Below are positions 1 through 5,097 of a stretch of 6,570 nt of DNA, piece by piece; positions within the stretch are counted from its first letter, which is position 1, and each line of letters starts with the position of its first letter. This DNA comes from JAUVXJ01 sp034430275 (lineage in GTDB: Bacteria > Chloroflexota > Anaerolineae > UBA7937 > B3-Chlor). The notes beneath the pieces are model-generated. The model made no database searches. It was not told the origin of the DNA and saw only the letters and a list, made by a program, of their open reading frames with translations. The translations under genes and the position numbers were made by a program. The stretch is taken from NCBI GenBank assembly GCA_034430275.1, contig DAOUEW010000267.1:1-6570 (forward strand), in the 5' to 3' direction.

Positions 1-714
1 ATGGTGCTTCAGGGCGGACCTTGGCTGCTGCACAAGCAGATCGATCGCGAAGCAGCCCAGATCCTCGAGGAACGGCTGGAGGGGTTGGGCATCAGGTGCC
101 TCTCCGATGTGGTGCCAGTCGAGGTTCAGTCGGACGGGGATGTGTCGGGAGTGCTGCTCGAGGACGGCCGCCGCGTCAGTGCTCATCTGGCGTTGTGCGC
201 GGCCGGTGTGAGGTCCAATCTGGAGGTGGCCACAGCCTCCGGACTGGAGGTCGAGAAGGGGGTCCTCGTCGACGGTCAGATGCGTACCAGTGCAGAGGAT
301 GTGTACGCCGCCGGCGACGTGGCCGAGTACGATGGGGAGATGTGGTGCATCATCCCGGCCGCGCTAGAGCAGGCCAGAGTGGCCGCAGCCAACATGATCG
401 AGCCGGGATCCAAGACCTACCACGGCACGGTACCTTCGACGACGCTGAAGGTGGTTGGGGTTGACCTGATGTCCGTGGGCATGATCCATGGTACGGAGGC
501 CGAGGGCCTCGAAGAGGTGAAGAGGTCGGACCCCGCACGGGGAGTGTACGAGAAGCTGGTTCTTCAGGATGGGCGCATCGTGGGCGCTATTCTCTTGGGA
601 ACAAGGGAGCGGGTATCGGCAGTATCCAGGCTGATCAAGCAGGGCGCCGACGTGTCCAGCCACAAGGAGCGGCTCCTGGATGACGAGTTCGACCTGTCTG
701 CGGTGATTCATTAG
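1..714 (+). CDS. FAD-dependent NAD(P)H oxidoreductase, C-terminal part (NADH:rubredoxin reductase / nitrite reductase flavin-domain type)
   Basis: This is the C-terminal 237 residues of a pyridine nucleotide-disulfide oxidoreductase family flavoprotein. The ATG at base 1 is almost certainly an internal Met, because the visible protein begins inside the NAD-binding domain and family members are about 400 residues or longer. Residues 15-26 (DREAAQILEERL) match the helix that follows the NAD-domain beta strand. Residues 97-107 (TSAEDVYAAGD) are the conserved FAD-binding segment near the C-terminal end of the Rossmann pair. Residues 145-237 form the small C-terminal domain seen in rubredoxin reductases and nitrite reductase flavin domains. 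Such enzymes pass electrons from NAD(P)H through FAD to rubredoxin or other small redox proteins. The next gene, 21 nt downstream, is a rubrerythrin with its own rubredoxin domain, so it is a plausible electron acceptor (inference). A CoA-disulfide reductase or NADH oxidase relative is also possible; the catalytic N-terminus is not visible. Confidence 0.85.
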   Translation: MVLQGGPWLLHKQIDREAAQILEERLEGLGIRCLSDVVPVEVQSDGDVSGVLLEDGRRVSAHLALCAAGVRSNLEVATASGLEVEKGVLVDGQMRTSAEDVYAAGDVAEYDGEMWCIIPAALEQARVAAANMIEPGSKTYHGTVPSTTLKVVGVDLMSVGMIHGTEAEGLEEVKRSDPARGVYEKLVLQDGRIVGAILLGTRERVSAVSRLIKQGADVSSHKERLLDDEFDLSAVIH

Positions 715-735
715 AAGGGAGGTAACAGTCGCGAG

Positions 736-1239
736 ATGAGACAGATGACCCAAGGCAATCTGGAGGCGGCTTTTGGCGGCGAAAGCAAGGCCCACATGAG
801 ATATCTGATCTTCGCCGACAAGGCGGAAAAGGAAGGACACGCCAACGTGGCCAGGCTGTACAGAGCCATCGCCTTTGCCGAGCAGGTCCACGCCACCAAT
901 CACTTCAAGAACCTGGATGGCATTGGCACGACGGCTGACAACCTACAGGTGGCCATCGACGGCGAGACCTACGAGGTCGAGGAGATGTACCCGGCCTTCA
1001 GAGCCGTGGCGGAGCTACAGGGCGAGGCGGGCGCTGTGCGCTCCACGACCTGGGCGCTGGAGGCGGAGAAGATCCACGCTGACCTGTACGGTCAGGCCAA
1101 GAGCGCAGTAGAGGGCGGCCAGGATCTGGACGTCGATGAGATCCACATCTGTGAGCTCTGCGGGTGGACCGGGACCGGCGAGAAGCCTGACAAATGCCCT
1201 ATCTGCGGAGCGAAGGCAGAGAGGATCCACACGTTCTAG
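736..1239 (+). CDS. Rubrerythrin with complete diiron site and C-terminal rubredoxin domain
   Basis: Rubrerythrins reduce hydrogen peroxide to water in the cytoplasm of anaerobes, using a diiron site in a four-helix bundle fed by a rubredoxin-type Fe(Cys)4 centre. All expected ligands are visible in this 167-residue protein: E16 (helix 1), E49 and H52 (ExxH, helix 2), E80 and E83 in YEVEEMYP (helix 3), E111 and H114 (ExxH, helix 4). C139/C142 and C154/C157 (CELC, CPIC) form the rubredoxin site. Y23 sits where D. vulgaris rubrerythrin has its conserved Tyr27. A strong Shine-Dalgarno (AAGGGAGGT, 715-723) lies 12 nt before the ATG at 736; the in-frame ATG at 745 is an alternative start that would remove three residues. 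The 21-nt gap after the flavoprotein suggests co-transcription. Length and domain order are ordinary for the family, and I see no defect. Confidence 0.96.
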   Translation: MRQMTQGNLEAAFGGESKAHMRYLIFADKAEKEGHANVARLYRAIAFAEQVHATNHFKNLDGIGTTADNLQVAIDGETYEVEEMYPAFRAVAELQGEAGAVRSTTWALEAEKIHADLYGQAKSAVEGGQDLDVDEIHICELCGWTGTGEKPDKCPICGAKAERIHTF

Positions 1240-1241
1240 TG

Positions 1242-1270
1242 GCTGATCTGTGTGCCAGGCACATGTCAGC
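1242..1270 (+). repeat. Imperfect inverted repeat between rubrerythrin and DJ-1/PfpI genes
   Basis: TGTGCC (1251-1256) and GGCACA (1258-1263) form a perfect dyad around base 1257. Outer arms GCTGA (1242-1246) and TCAGC (1266-1270) extend it with small unpaired internal stretches. It lies 3 nt after the rubrerythrin stop, and no T-run follows, so it is not a clear intrinsic terminator. It could be an operator dyad or an mRNA-stabilising or attenuating stem between the two genes. The pairing is seen directly; any function is inferred. Confidence 0.45.
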
Positions 1271-1299
1271 GTGGTCTGAGAGCACGGAGGGATGTAGTC

Positions 1300-1827
1300 A
1301 TGAGTCTCGAAGGAAAACGCGTAGCTGTCTTCGCTGAGGACCTCTACCAGGAACTGGAACTGTGGTACCCTGTGCTCCGCCTCAGAGAGGCGGGAGCTGA
1401 GGTGGTGATTGTAGGTACAGGAAGCTCCGATGCCTACGCAGGCAAGCATGGCTACCCTGTGACCGTGGACGCGTCGGCCGGGGATGTGGGGGCCGAAGAC
1501 TTCGACGCCCTCGTCATCCCAGGGGGTTACGCTCCTGATCGGTTGCGCCGCTACCCGGCAGTCAACGCGCTGGCGCGAGAGGTATTCCAGCAGGGCAAGA
1601 TCGTCGCTGCCATCTGTCACGGGGCCTGGGTGCTCGTCTCGTCGGACGTACTACGCGGACGGACGGCGACCTGTTTCAGCGGCATCAAGGATGACGTCAT
1701 CAACGCGGGTGCCCATTACGTGGACCAAGAGGTGGTGCGGGACGGCAATCTGATCACCTCTCGTGAGCCTGACGACTTGCCGGCTTTTCTCAAGGAGATC
1801 ATAGCGCGCCTCGAGGGGCAGGGGTGA
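1300..1827 (+). CDS. DJ-1/PfpI family protein (type 1 glutamine amidotransferase-like)
   Basis: This is a 175-residue cytoplasmic protein of the DJ-1/PfpI superfamily, whose members include chaperones, deglycase/glyoxalase-type enzymes and proposed intracellular peptidases. The nucleophile elbow is AAICHGAW with C106 and H107. E20 in ELWYP is the family Glu that contacts the Cys. D80 in GGYAPD occupies the place of Glu74 in P. horikoshii PH1704. The C-terminal region with INAGAHYVDQ, DGNLITSREPDDLPAF is very typical of PfpI-type proteins. I chose ATG 1300 because GGAGGG at 1286-1291 gives 8-nt spacing and the sequence then starts directly with the first beta strand; an in-frame ATG at 1252 would add 16 non-conserved residues and has no good Shine-Dalgarno. 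The stop overlaps the next gene (GTGA). Proteins of this family often sit beside stress genes, which suits protein or metabolite repair here, but the substrate cannot be told from sequence. Confidence 0.93.
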   Translation: MSLEGKRVAVFAEDLYQELELWYPVLRLREAGAEVVIVGTGSSDAYAGKHGYPVTVDASAGDVGAEDFDALVIPGGYAPDRLRRYPAVNALAREVFQQGKIVAAICHGAWVLVSSDVLRGRTATCFSGIKDDVINAGAHYVDQEVVRDGNLITSREPDDLPAFLKEIIARLEGQG

Positions 1828-2024
1828 GGAACGTGGTGCCGGAGGGGGCGGCCGAGGTCAGGCGGAAGCTGCTCGATATCCTCGATGAGGCCATAGAGCA
1901 GGAACGGCTCGCACAGAAGCGGTACGCCTTTGTAGCGAGCCTGGCCACCGACCCAGCCGCGGAGGAGATGGGTCACGAGAGAACACTGCGAGAGTGGCAG
2001 TTGGCGCTTGGGGAGAGCGGATAG
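1824..2024 (+). CDS. Short ferritin-like half-domain protein, apparently shortened
   Basis: The gene starts at GTG 1824, overlapping the preceding stop by 4 nt, with GAGGGG at 1813-1818 as Shine-Dalgarno; GTG codons at 1833 and 1836 are alternative starts. The 66-residue product resembles one two-helix half of a ferritin-like protein: a first helix with EAIEQERLAQKRY (residues 22-34), a DP turn (43-44), then EEMGHE (47-52) containing E48xxH51, and LREW (55-58). The layout recalls encapsulated-ferritin or rubrerythrin-like half domains. In those, helix-1 Glu and helix-2 ExxH are about 30 residues apart; here E27 to E48 is only 21. About ten residues of helix 2 seem to be missing after DP, so a normal diiron site is doubtful. 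It is either a minimal variant or a decaying in-frame deletion product. Translational coupling to the DJ-1/PfpI gene supports expression. Confidence 0.6.
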   Translation: MRNVVPEGAAEVRRKLLDILDEAIEQERLAQKRYAFVASLATDPAAEEMGHERTLREWQLALGESG

Positions 2025-2059
2025 CCCTGCGAACCTGGCCAAGACGATATTCCAATCCG

Positions 2060-2195
2060 GGCACGTGCCAGAACATGGGTTGATCGCGGCCTCGAGGGGC
2101 GCTCTCTGTGGTGATGAGACAAGGGCCAGGCGGGCGCTTTCGAGGCCCAGCGCAGCGCTGTTGCGATGATCGGATTCGCCCCACTGTTGTGGGGC
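2060..2195 (+). promoter_or_regulatory. Structured leader upstream of superoxide reductase (several inverted repeats)
   Basis: The 197-nt gap at 2025-2221 holds no convincing gene but has four dyads. GGCACGTGCC (2060-2069) is a perfect palindrome. GGCCTCGA (2088-2095) pairs with TCGAGGCC (2140-2147), and the stem can continue inward through GCGC (2099-2102) with GCGC (2134-2137), allowing G-U pairs and a bulge. CAGCGC-A-GCGCTG (2148-2160) is a palindrome with a one-base centre. GCCCCAC-TGTT-GTGGGGC (2178-2195) is a perfect 7-bp hairpin with a 4-nt loop. The last ends 26 nt before the ATG and shortly before the Shine-Dalgarno, with no T-run. A structured 5' leader or attenuator is plausible; I do not recognise a known riboswitch class. 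Confidence 0.4.
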
Positions 2196-2203
2196 CTGTG
2201 AAG

Positions 2204-2215
2204 AAGGGAGAGGAG
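2204..2215 (+). promoter_or_regulatory. Shine-Dalgarno deciding the superoxide reductase start
   Basis: AAGGGAGAGGAG ends 6 nt before ATG 2222. It fixes the start there and argues against in-frame extension to ATG 2108, whose extra 38 residues show no family resemblance and cover the inverted repeats. Confidence 0.8.
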
Positions 2216-2221
2216 TACAGC

Positions 2222-2587
2222 ATGGCAGATGAGTTCTCGCTTACCGAGATGAACCGGGCAGACCCGGCGAACATGACTGACATGATGCGCAAGCACACAC
2301 CAGTGATAGAAGCTCCAGACAAGGCGAAAGCCGGCGAGCCCTTCGCCGTCCAGATCAAGGTGGGCGGCCTCGACGGCGTTGAGCATCCCAACATCCTCGG
2401 GCATTGGATCAATTGGGTGGCCCTCTACGCCGGCGATCGGCCACTGGGCCGTGGCGAGTTCGCGCCTGCGGTCTCGCAGCCGCAGACTACCTTCCACGTG
2501 GTTCTGGAGGAGTCGGCGACTCTGCGTGCGGTGATCTACTGTAACCTGCATGGGTCGTGGCAATCCACCAAGCGCGTCAACGTGTAG
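2222..2587 (+). CDS. Superoxide reductase, one-iron neelaredoxin type
   Basis: This 121-residue protein reduces superoxide to hydrogen peroxide at a single Fe(His)4(Cys) centre in the cytoplasm. The five ligands are visible: H25 in KHTP, H55 in EHPN, H61 in HWINW, and C107 and H110 in CNLHGSW. The spacings H55-H61 (6) and C107-H110 (3) equal those in characterised neelaredoxins. There is no N-terminal desulforedoxin Cys4 domain, so it is the 1Fe rather than the 2Fe desulfoferrodoxin class. Oddly, the residue before the conserved active-site Lys is R23 (RKH), where most members have Glu (EKH) that binds ferric iron in the resting state. K24 is kept. Neighbouring rubrerythrins would consume the peroxide product, and the flavoproteins may supply electrons, though no stand-alone rubredoxin gene is visible. 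The gene has its own structured leader and so may form a separate transcription unit or a regulated step within one. Confidence 0.95.
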   Translation: MADEFSLTEMNRADPANMTDMMRKHTPVIEAPDKAKAGEPFAVQIKVGGLDGVEHPNILGHWINWVALYAGDRPLGRGEFAPAVSQPQTTFHVVLEESATLRAVIYCNLHGSWQSTKRVNV

Positions 2588-2836
2588 CAGATGCCGCCCA
2601 CGCCGCCCTGGGGACGGGTCTGGCGGAAGCAGGACAGTACGATTCGAGGGCGGGCTTGGTCCGCGATGCCAGGCTATGCTTCCCTGGGGGTGGGGTGGAA
2701 AAGGAATGGGTGCAGCGACTGGCGGCCGGTGGAATGGGAAAGGAGTGGCGAGGCGGGTGTGCTCTTCTATGTGGGCTGCCCTTCGATGCGCTGGCAACTT
2801 GGATTGGAGATCGTTAGGACGAGTGAAGGAGGAAAC
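2588..2836. other. 249-nt intergenic gap, purine/G-rich
   Basis: I find no recognisable gene, RNA or terminator with a T-run here. Several frames stay open through the gap, including the one leading into the next gene, but this is expected in GC-rich DNA and none of the translations resembles a known family. The stretch at about 2685-2757 is strongly G- and purine-rich on the + strand, with two similar blocks beginning GGTGGAA (2694-2710 and 2729-2748). A promoter for the downstream ferritin-like gene probably lies here, but I cannot identify a convincing -35/-10 pair. Confidence 0.5.
2826..2832 (+). promoter_or_regulatory. Shine-Dalgarno deciding the double ferritin start
   Basis: AAGGAGG lies 4 nt before ATG 2837. 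This strong site selects 2837 over the far upstream in-frame ATG at 2591, which would add 82 residues with no ferritin character. Confidence 0.85.
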
Positions 2837-3700
2837 ATGAGCGGACAAGATCCCAAAGAAGTCATCGCCATGCTGAATGAGGACATCAAAGGCGAGCACG
2901 CAGCCATCGTTCAATACCTCCGTCATGCCTATGCCATGGGTGAGGGAGAGATGGCCTGCGAGATCGAGGCCATGGCCAGGGACGAAATGCGCCACCTGGA
3001 CTGGCTGGCGGAGACCGTGGTGGAGCTGGGCGGCGAGCCCACTCTGGACCGGGGGGCGATGACCATAGGCGGCGAAAGCATCGCCGAGTGGATGCAGCGG
3101 GACGTGGGCCTGGAGCAGGACGCCATACAGTTGTACGAGGAGCACATCAAGGCCATCGAAGATGCCAAGATCAAGAGACTCCTGCGCCGCATCGTCTCCG
3201 ACGAGATGTCACACCAGCACGACTTCGAGCACTTCGTGGATAAGTCGAAGAGGAAACCGGTGGAGCCTGTCGCCCCCCTCGAGGCTGGAGGCGGCAAGCC
3301 CACGGAGCTGGCGGACATGCTCAACTGGGGTGTTCGGCACGAGTACACGGTCATCTTGCAGTACCTGTATCATTCCTTCATGACTCCCGATGAGGAGGTC
3401 GGGGAGGAGATGGAGGATCAGGCCATCAACGAGATGCAGCACCTGGGCTGGCTGGCTGAGGAACTAACCGGGTCCGCCGAGGTGCCCGACATCGAGGAGA
3501 CGGGGGTCGATCGCTCCAAGGACACGGCGGACATGCTCCGCGCCGACATTGCAGTAGAGCGAGAGGTGACCAGGGAGTACACGCGGCAGATAGACGTGGT
3601 GGACGATCCCGACCTCAAGAGGCTGATCACCCGCATCCGCGACAACGAGATCTATCACGACGAAGTGTTCAGCGACCTGCTGGACGAAGTCAGCGACTAG
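2837..3700 (+). CDS. Tandem ferritin-like protein with two complete diiron domains
   Basis: This 287-residue protein consists of two bacterioferritin-like four-helix domains joined by a Pro/Gly-rich linker (about 140-155). Domain 1 ligands are E20, E50/H53 (EMRH), E93 and E123/H126 (EMSH). Domain 2 ligands are E169, E199/H202 (EMQH), E241 and E271/H274 (EIYH). Within each half the first-to-second and third-to-fourth Glu spacing is exactly 30, and the middle spacing is 43 or 42, so both sites look functional. The shared pattern EHxxIxQYLxH versus EYTVILQYLYH supports internal duplication. Ordinary bacterioferritins are single domains of about 158 residues. Each half has Met right after the helix-2 Glu, the place of the heme Met in bacterioferritin, but heme binding is uncertain. 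Likely roles are iron oxidation and storage or a diiron oxidase/peroxidase, in line with the neighbours. The next gene starts 9 nt after the stop, suggesting one transcript. No signal peptide is present. Confidence 0.9.
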   Translation: MSGQDPKEVIAMLNEDIKGEHAAIVQYLRHAYAMGEGEMACEIEAMARDEMRHLDWLAETVVELGGEPTLDRGAMTIGGESIAEWMQRDVGLEQDAIQLYEEHIKAIEDAKIKRLLRRIVSDEMSHQHDFEHFVDKSKRKPVEPVAPLEAGGGKPTELADMLNWGVRHEYTVILQYLYHSFMTPDEEVGEEMEDQAINEMQHLGWLAEELTGSAEVPDIEETGVDRSKDTADMLRADIAVEREVTREYTRQIDVVDDPDLKRLITRIRDNEIYHDEVFSDLLDEVSD

Positions 3701-3709
3701 GGGACCACG

Positions 3710-4300
3710 ATGCGTCTGAGAGTGCTTGGCATAGGGGGCAGTCCGCGCCGCCAAGGCAACACAGAGCTGCTCCTGGATCAGGTTCTGGGTGCGGCAGCGA
3801 GCAAAGGAGCCGTCACGGAGAAGGTGATTCTCAGCCGGATGAAGGTGAGACCTTGCGATGCATGCTATGGGTGCCTGGACACGGGAAGGTGTGTGCTGCA
3901 GGACGACTTCCAGTTGCTCTATCCCAAGCTGATCAAGGCGGAGCGCATCGTGTTGGCGGCCCCGATATGCTTCCTGGGGCTAGCGGCGCTAGCTAAGGCC
4001 TTCATCGATCGCTGCCAGTGCTTCTGGGTGCGGAAGTACGTGATCCAGGACCCTTTGCCGCCGACCGATTCGGGTGTGAAGCGTTTGGGTTTCCTGATCT
4101 CTACAGCAGGTGGCGCGGAGACCAGCTTTCAGTGCGCCATCAGGACGACGAAGGCCTTTCTGGGCGTCCTCGACGCGGAGTACGGGGGCGACTTGACCTT
4201 TCCAGGAGTGGACGAAAAGGGGGCGATCTTGAACCACCCCACCGCTCTGGAGGAGGCCGTGGCTTTGGGCAAGACCATGGCGGTTTCCAGGGCGGACTGA
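3710..4300 (+). CDS. NADPH-dependent FMN reductase family / iron-sulfur flavoprotein-like
   Basis: This 196-residue protein has a flavodoxin-like fold. GIGGSPRRQGNTELLL (residues 7-22) is the phosphate-binding loop for FMN. C49, C52, C55 and C61 form a compact CX2CX2CX5C motif, as in iron-sulfur flavoproteins that bind one [4Fe-4S] cluster. RIVLAAPICFLG (79-90) and STAGGA (131-136) match the later flavin-contact loops. Iron-sulfur flavoproteins of anaerobes are cytoplasmic electron carriers and have been linked to oxygen or peroxide reduction. The start at ATG 3710 lies 9 nt after the ferritin-like stop; AGGGGACC at about 3699-3706 is a modest Shine-Dalgarno. The tight spacing suggests it supplies electrons to, or reduces iron held by, the double ferritin protein (inference). 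Some relatives with similar cysteines act as plain quinone or chromate reductases, so cluster binding is likely rather than certain. Confidence 0.87.
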   Translation: MRLRVLGIGGSPRRQGNTELLLDQVLGAAASKGAVTEKVILSRMKVRPCDACYGCLDTGRCVLQDDFQLLYPKLIKAERIVLAAPICFLGLAALAKAFIDRCQCFWVRKYVIQDPLPPTDSGVKRLGFLISTAGGAETSFQCAIRTTKAFLGVLDAEYGGDLTFPGVDEKGAILNHPTALEEAVALGKTMAVSRAD

Positions 4301-4326
4301 GGTCACTTGGCCCAAGCGTCATCAGC

Positions 4327-5010
4327 GTGGCACGGACGGGGACCAGGCGGAGCACGGCGCAGGTGGTGGACGCAGAGATCGAGGAACAGGAGAGCGGTGA
4401 GCAGTTCGGTGAACTGGTCAGGTTCACCGTAGCCGGGTTCACAGGTGGCCTGGTCCTGGGCGTGGCGCTGGACTCGCTCGGATATCAGCTCAGTTCCGTG
4501 GGACAATGGTTGGTGCGCACTCTCTCCGGCGAGGGGGAGAGTGTCTTCGAAGGCATCTATGCCCTGCGTCAGCGGTTTCGGCGTGCGAGAGGCAGTATGG
4601 CCGAGGCCTACGGGTGGGGCAAGGTGCTGGGGATGACTGTGCCATGGATCGTAGACTGGGGCAGTCGCGCTTTGGGTGTCGATGTGTACGGTGTGCAAGG
4701 GTTCTACATCCCGTATCTCTACACCATGAGCGACCAGATGGGGGCCAACGTCTCGGGGCTTCTGTTCCTGCGGAGGCAGCAGGGTTCGTGGCCCACCGCC
4801 TTGGCCGGCTATGTACGTCATCCAGTGCTCGTGACGAGCCTATTCATCGTCCTCTTTGTTCCTATGGGACTGCTTCTGGCGCGCGTGGGGGGATTCAGCC
4901 CCACCACGCAGACCTATACCGCTCTGGAGGCGATTGCAGCCAACTTGTGCTGGGTCCCTCCCCTGGTGGGCGGTTTGACGGAGCGCCTTGGCGGGAGACG
5001 AGCGGCGTGA
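4327..5010 (+). CDS. Membrane protein of unknown family
   Basis: I do not recognise this protein of about 227 residues. With GTG 4327 as start, the N-terminus is charged and soluble (residues 1-30). A hydrophobic helix follows at about 31-52 (VRFTVAGFTGGLVLGVALDSL), then an amphipathic region with an Arg-rich patch (RQRFRRAR) and a moderately hydrophobic stretch around WGKVLGMTVPWIVDWGSRALGV. Strong membrane segments lie at about 165-185 (VLVTSLFIVLFVPMGLLLA) and 196-217, and the tail is basic (GGRRAA). The start is uncertain: GTG 4327 lacks a good Shine-Dalgarno, and GTG 4363, 12 codons later, is preceded by GCGGAG (4347-4352). The same frame is open back to 4018, but there it overlaps the flavoprotein gene. 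No heme His pairs or Cys clusters are visible in the membrane segments. Its place between a flavoprotein and a molybdoenzyme invites a redox or anchoring role, which remains a guess. Confidence 0.65.
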   Translation: MARTGTRRSTAQVVDAEIEEQESGEQFGELVRFTVAGFTGGLVLGVALDSLGYQLSSVGQWLVRTLSGEGESVFEGIYALRQRFRRARGSMAEAYGWGKVLGMTVPWIVDWGSRALGVDVYGVQGFYIPYLYTMSDQMGANVSGLLFLRRQQGSWPTALAGYVRHPVLVTSLFIVLFVPMGLLLARVGGFSPTTQTYTALEAIAANLCWVPPLVGGLTERLGGRRAA

Positions 5011-5034
5011 GCTTGTAGGAAGGATCGAGGCGCG

Positions 5035-5063
5035 CAAAGCAGCGGTGTCTTCGTCCTGCTTTG
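5035..5063 (+). repeat. Inverted repeat upstream of the molybdoenzyme gene
   Basis: CAAAGCAG (5035-5042) and CTGCTTTG (5056-5063) are perfect 8-bp complements separated by 13 nt. The element lies in the 87-nt gap between the membrane protein and the molybdoenzyme, starting 25 nt after the stop. No T-run follows, so it may be an operator or mRNA stem rather than a terminator. Confidence 0.45.
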
Positions 5064-5097
5064 GTGTGTAGCAGATAGACGCAAGGCGAGGTGAGAG

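Noticed and set aside
1345..1350. Gln17 in the DJ-1/PfpI protein where many members have Glu
   Set aside because: Counting back from the YP of ELWYP, the Glu equivalent to DJ-1 Glu18 is E20, which is kept, so the active site is not obviously damaged.
2060..2069. CACGTG core as a eukaryote-type E-box or G-box
   Set aside because: The window is clearly prokaryotic; the hexamer is just the centre of a GC-rich palindrome.
2108..2221. In-frame extension of superoxide reductase to ATG 2108
   Set aside because: The extra residues are not like the family, cover the inverted repeats, and ATG 2222 has an excellent Shine-Dalgarno.
2656..2680. Possible promoter TTGGTC ... TATGCT upstream of the double ferritin
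   Set aside because: The spacer is only 13 nt, too short for a sigma-70 type promoter.
2591..2836. In-frame N-terminal extension of the double ferritin from ATG 2591
   Set aside because: The 82 extra residues show no family character, and a strong Shine-Dalgarno 4 nt before ATG 2837 fixes the start there.
1973..3145. Long open frame on the - strand (390 residues)
   Set aside because: It runs antisense to the superoxide reductase and the double ferritin; its His/Pro/Arg-rich composition is typical of the shadow of GC-rich genes.
4306..4316. Palindrome CTTGG-C-CCAAG between the flavoprotein and membrane protein genes
   Set aside because: It is short, has a one-base centre, no T-run, and is readily explained by chance.
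4018..4326. Upstream extension of the membrane protein into the flavoprotein gene
   Set aside because: It is the off-frame reading of a well-supported coding region and gives an Arg/Gly-rich, non-conserved peptide.
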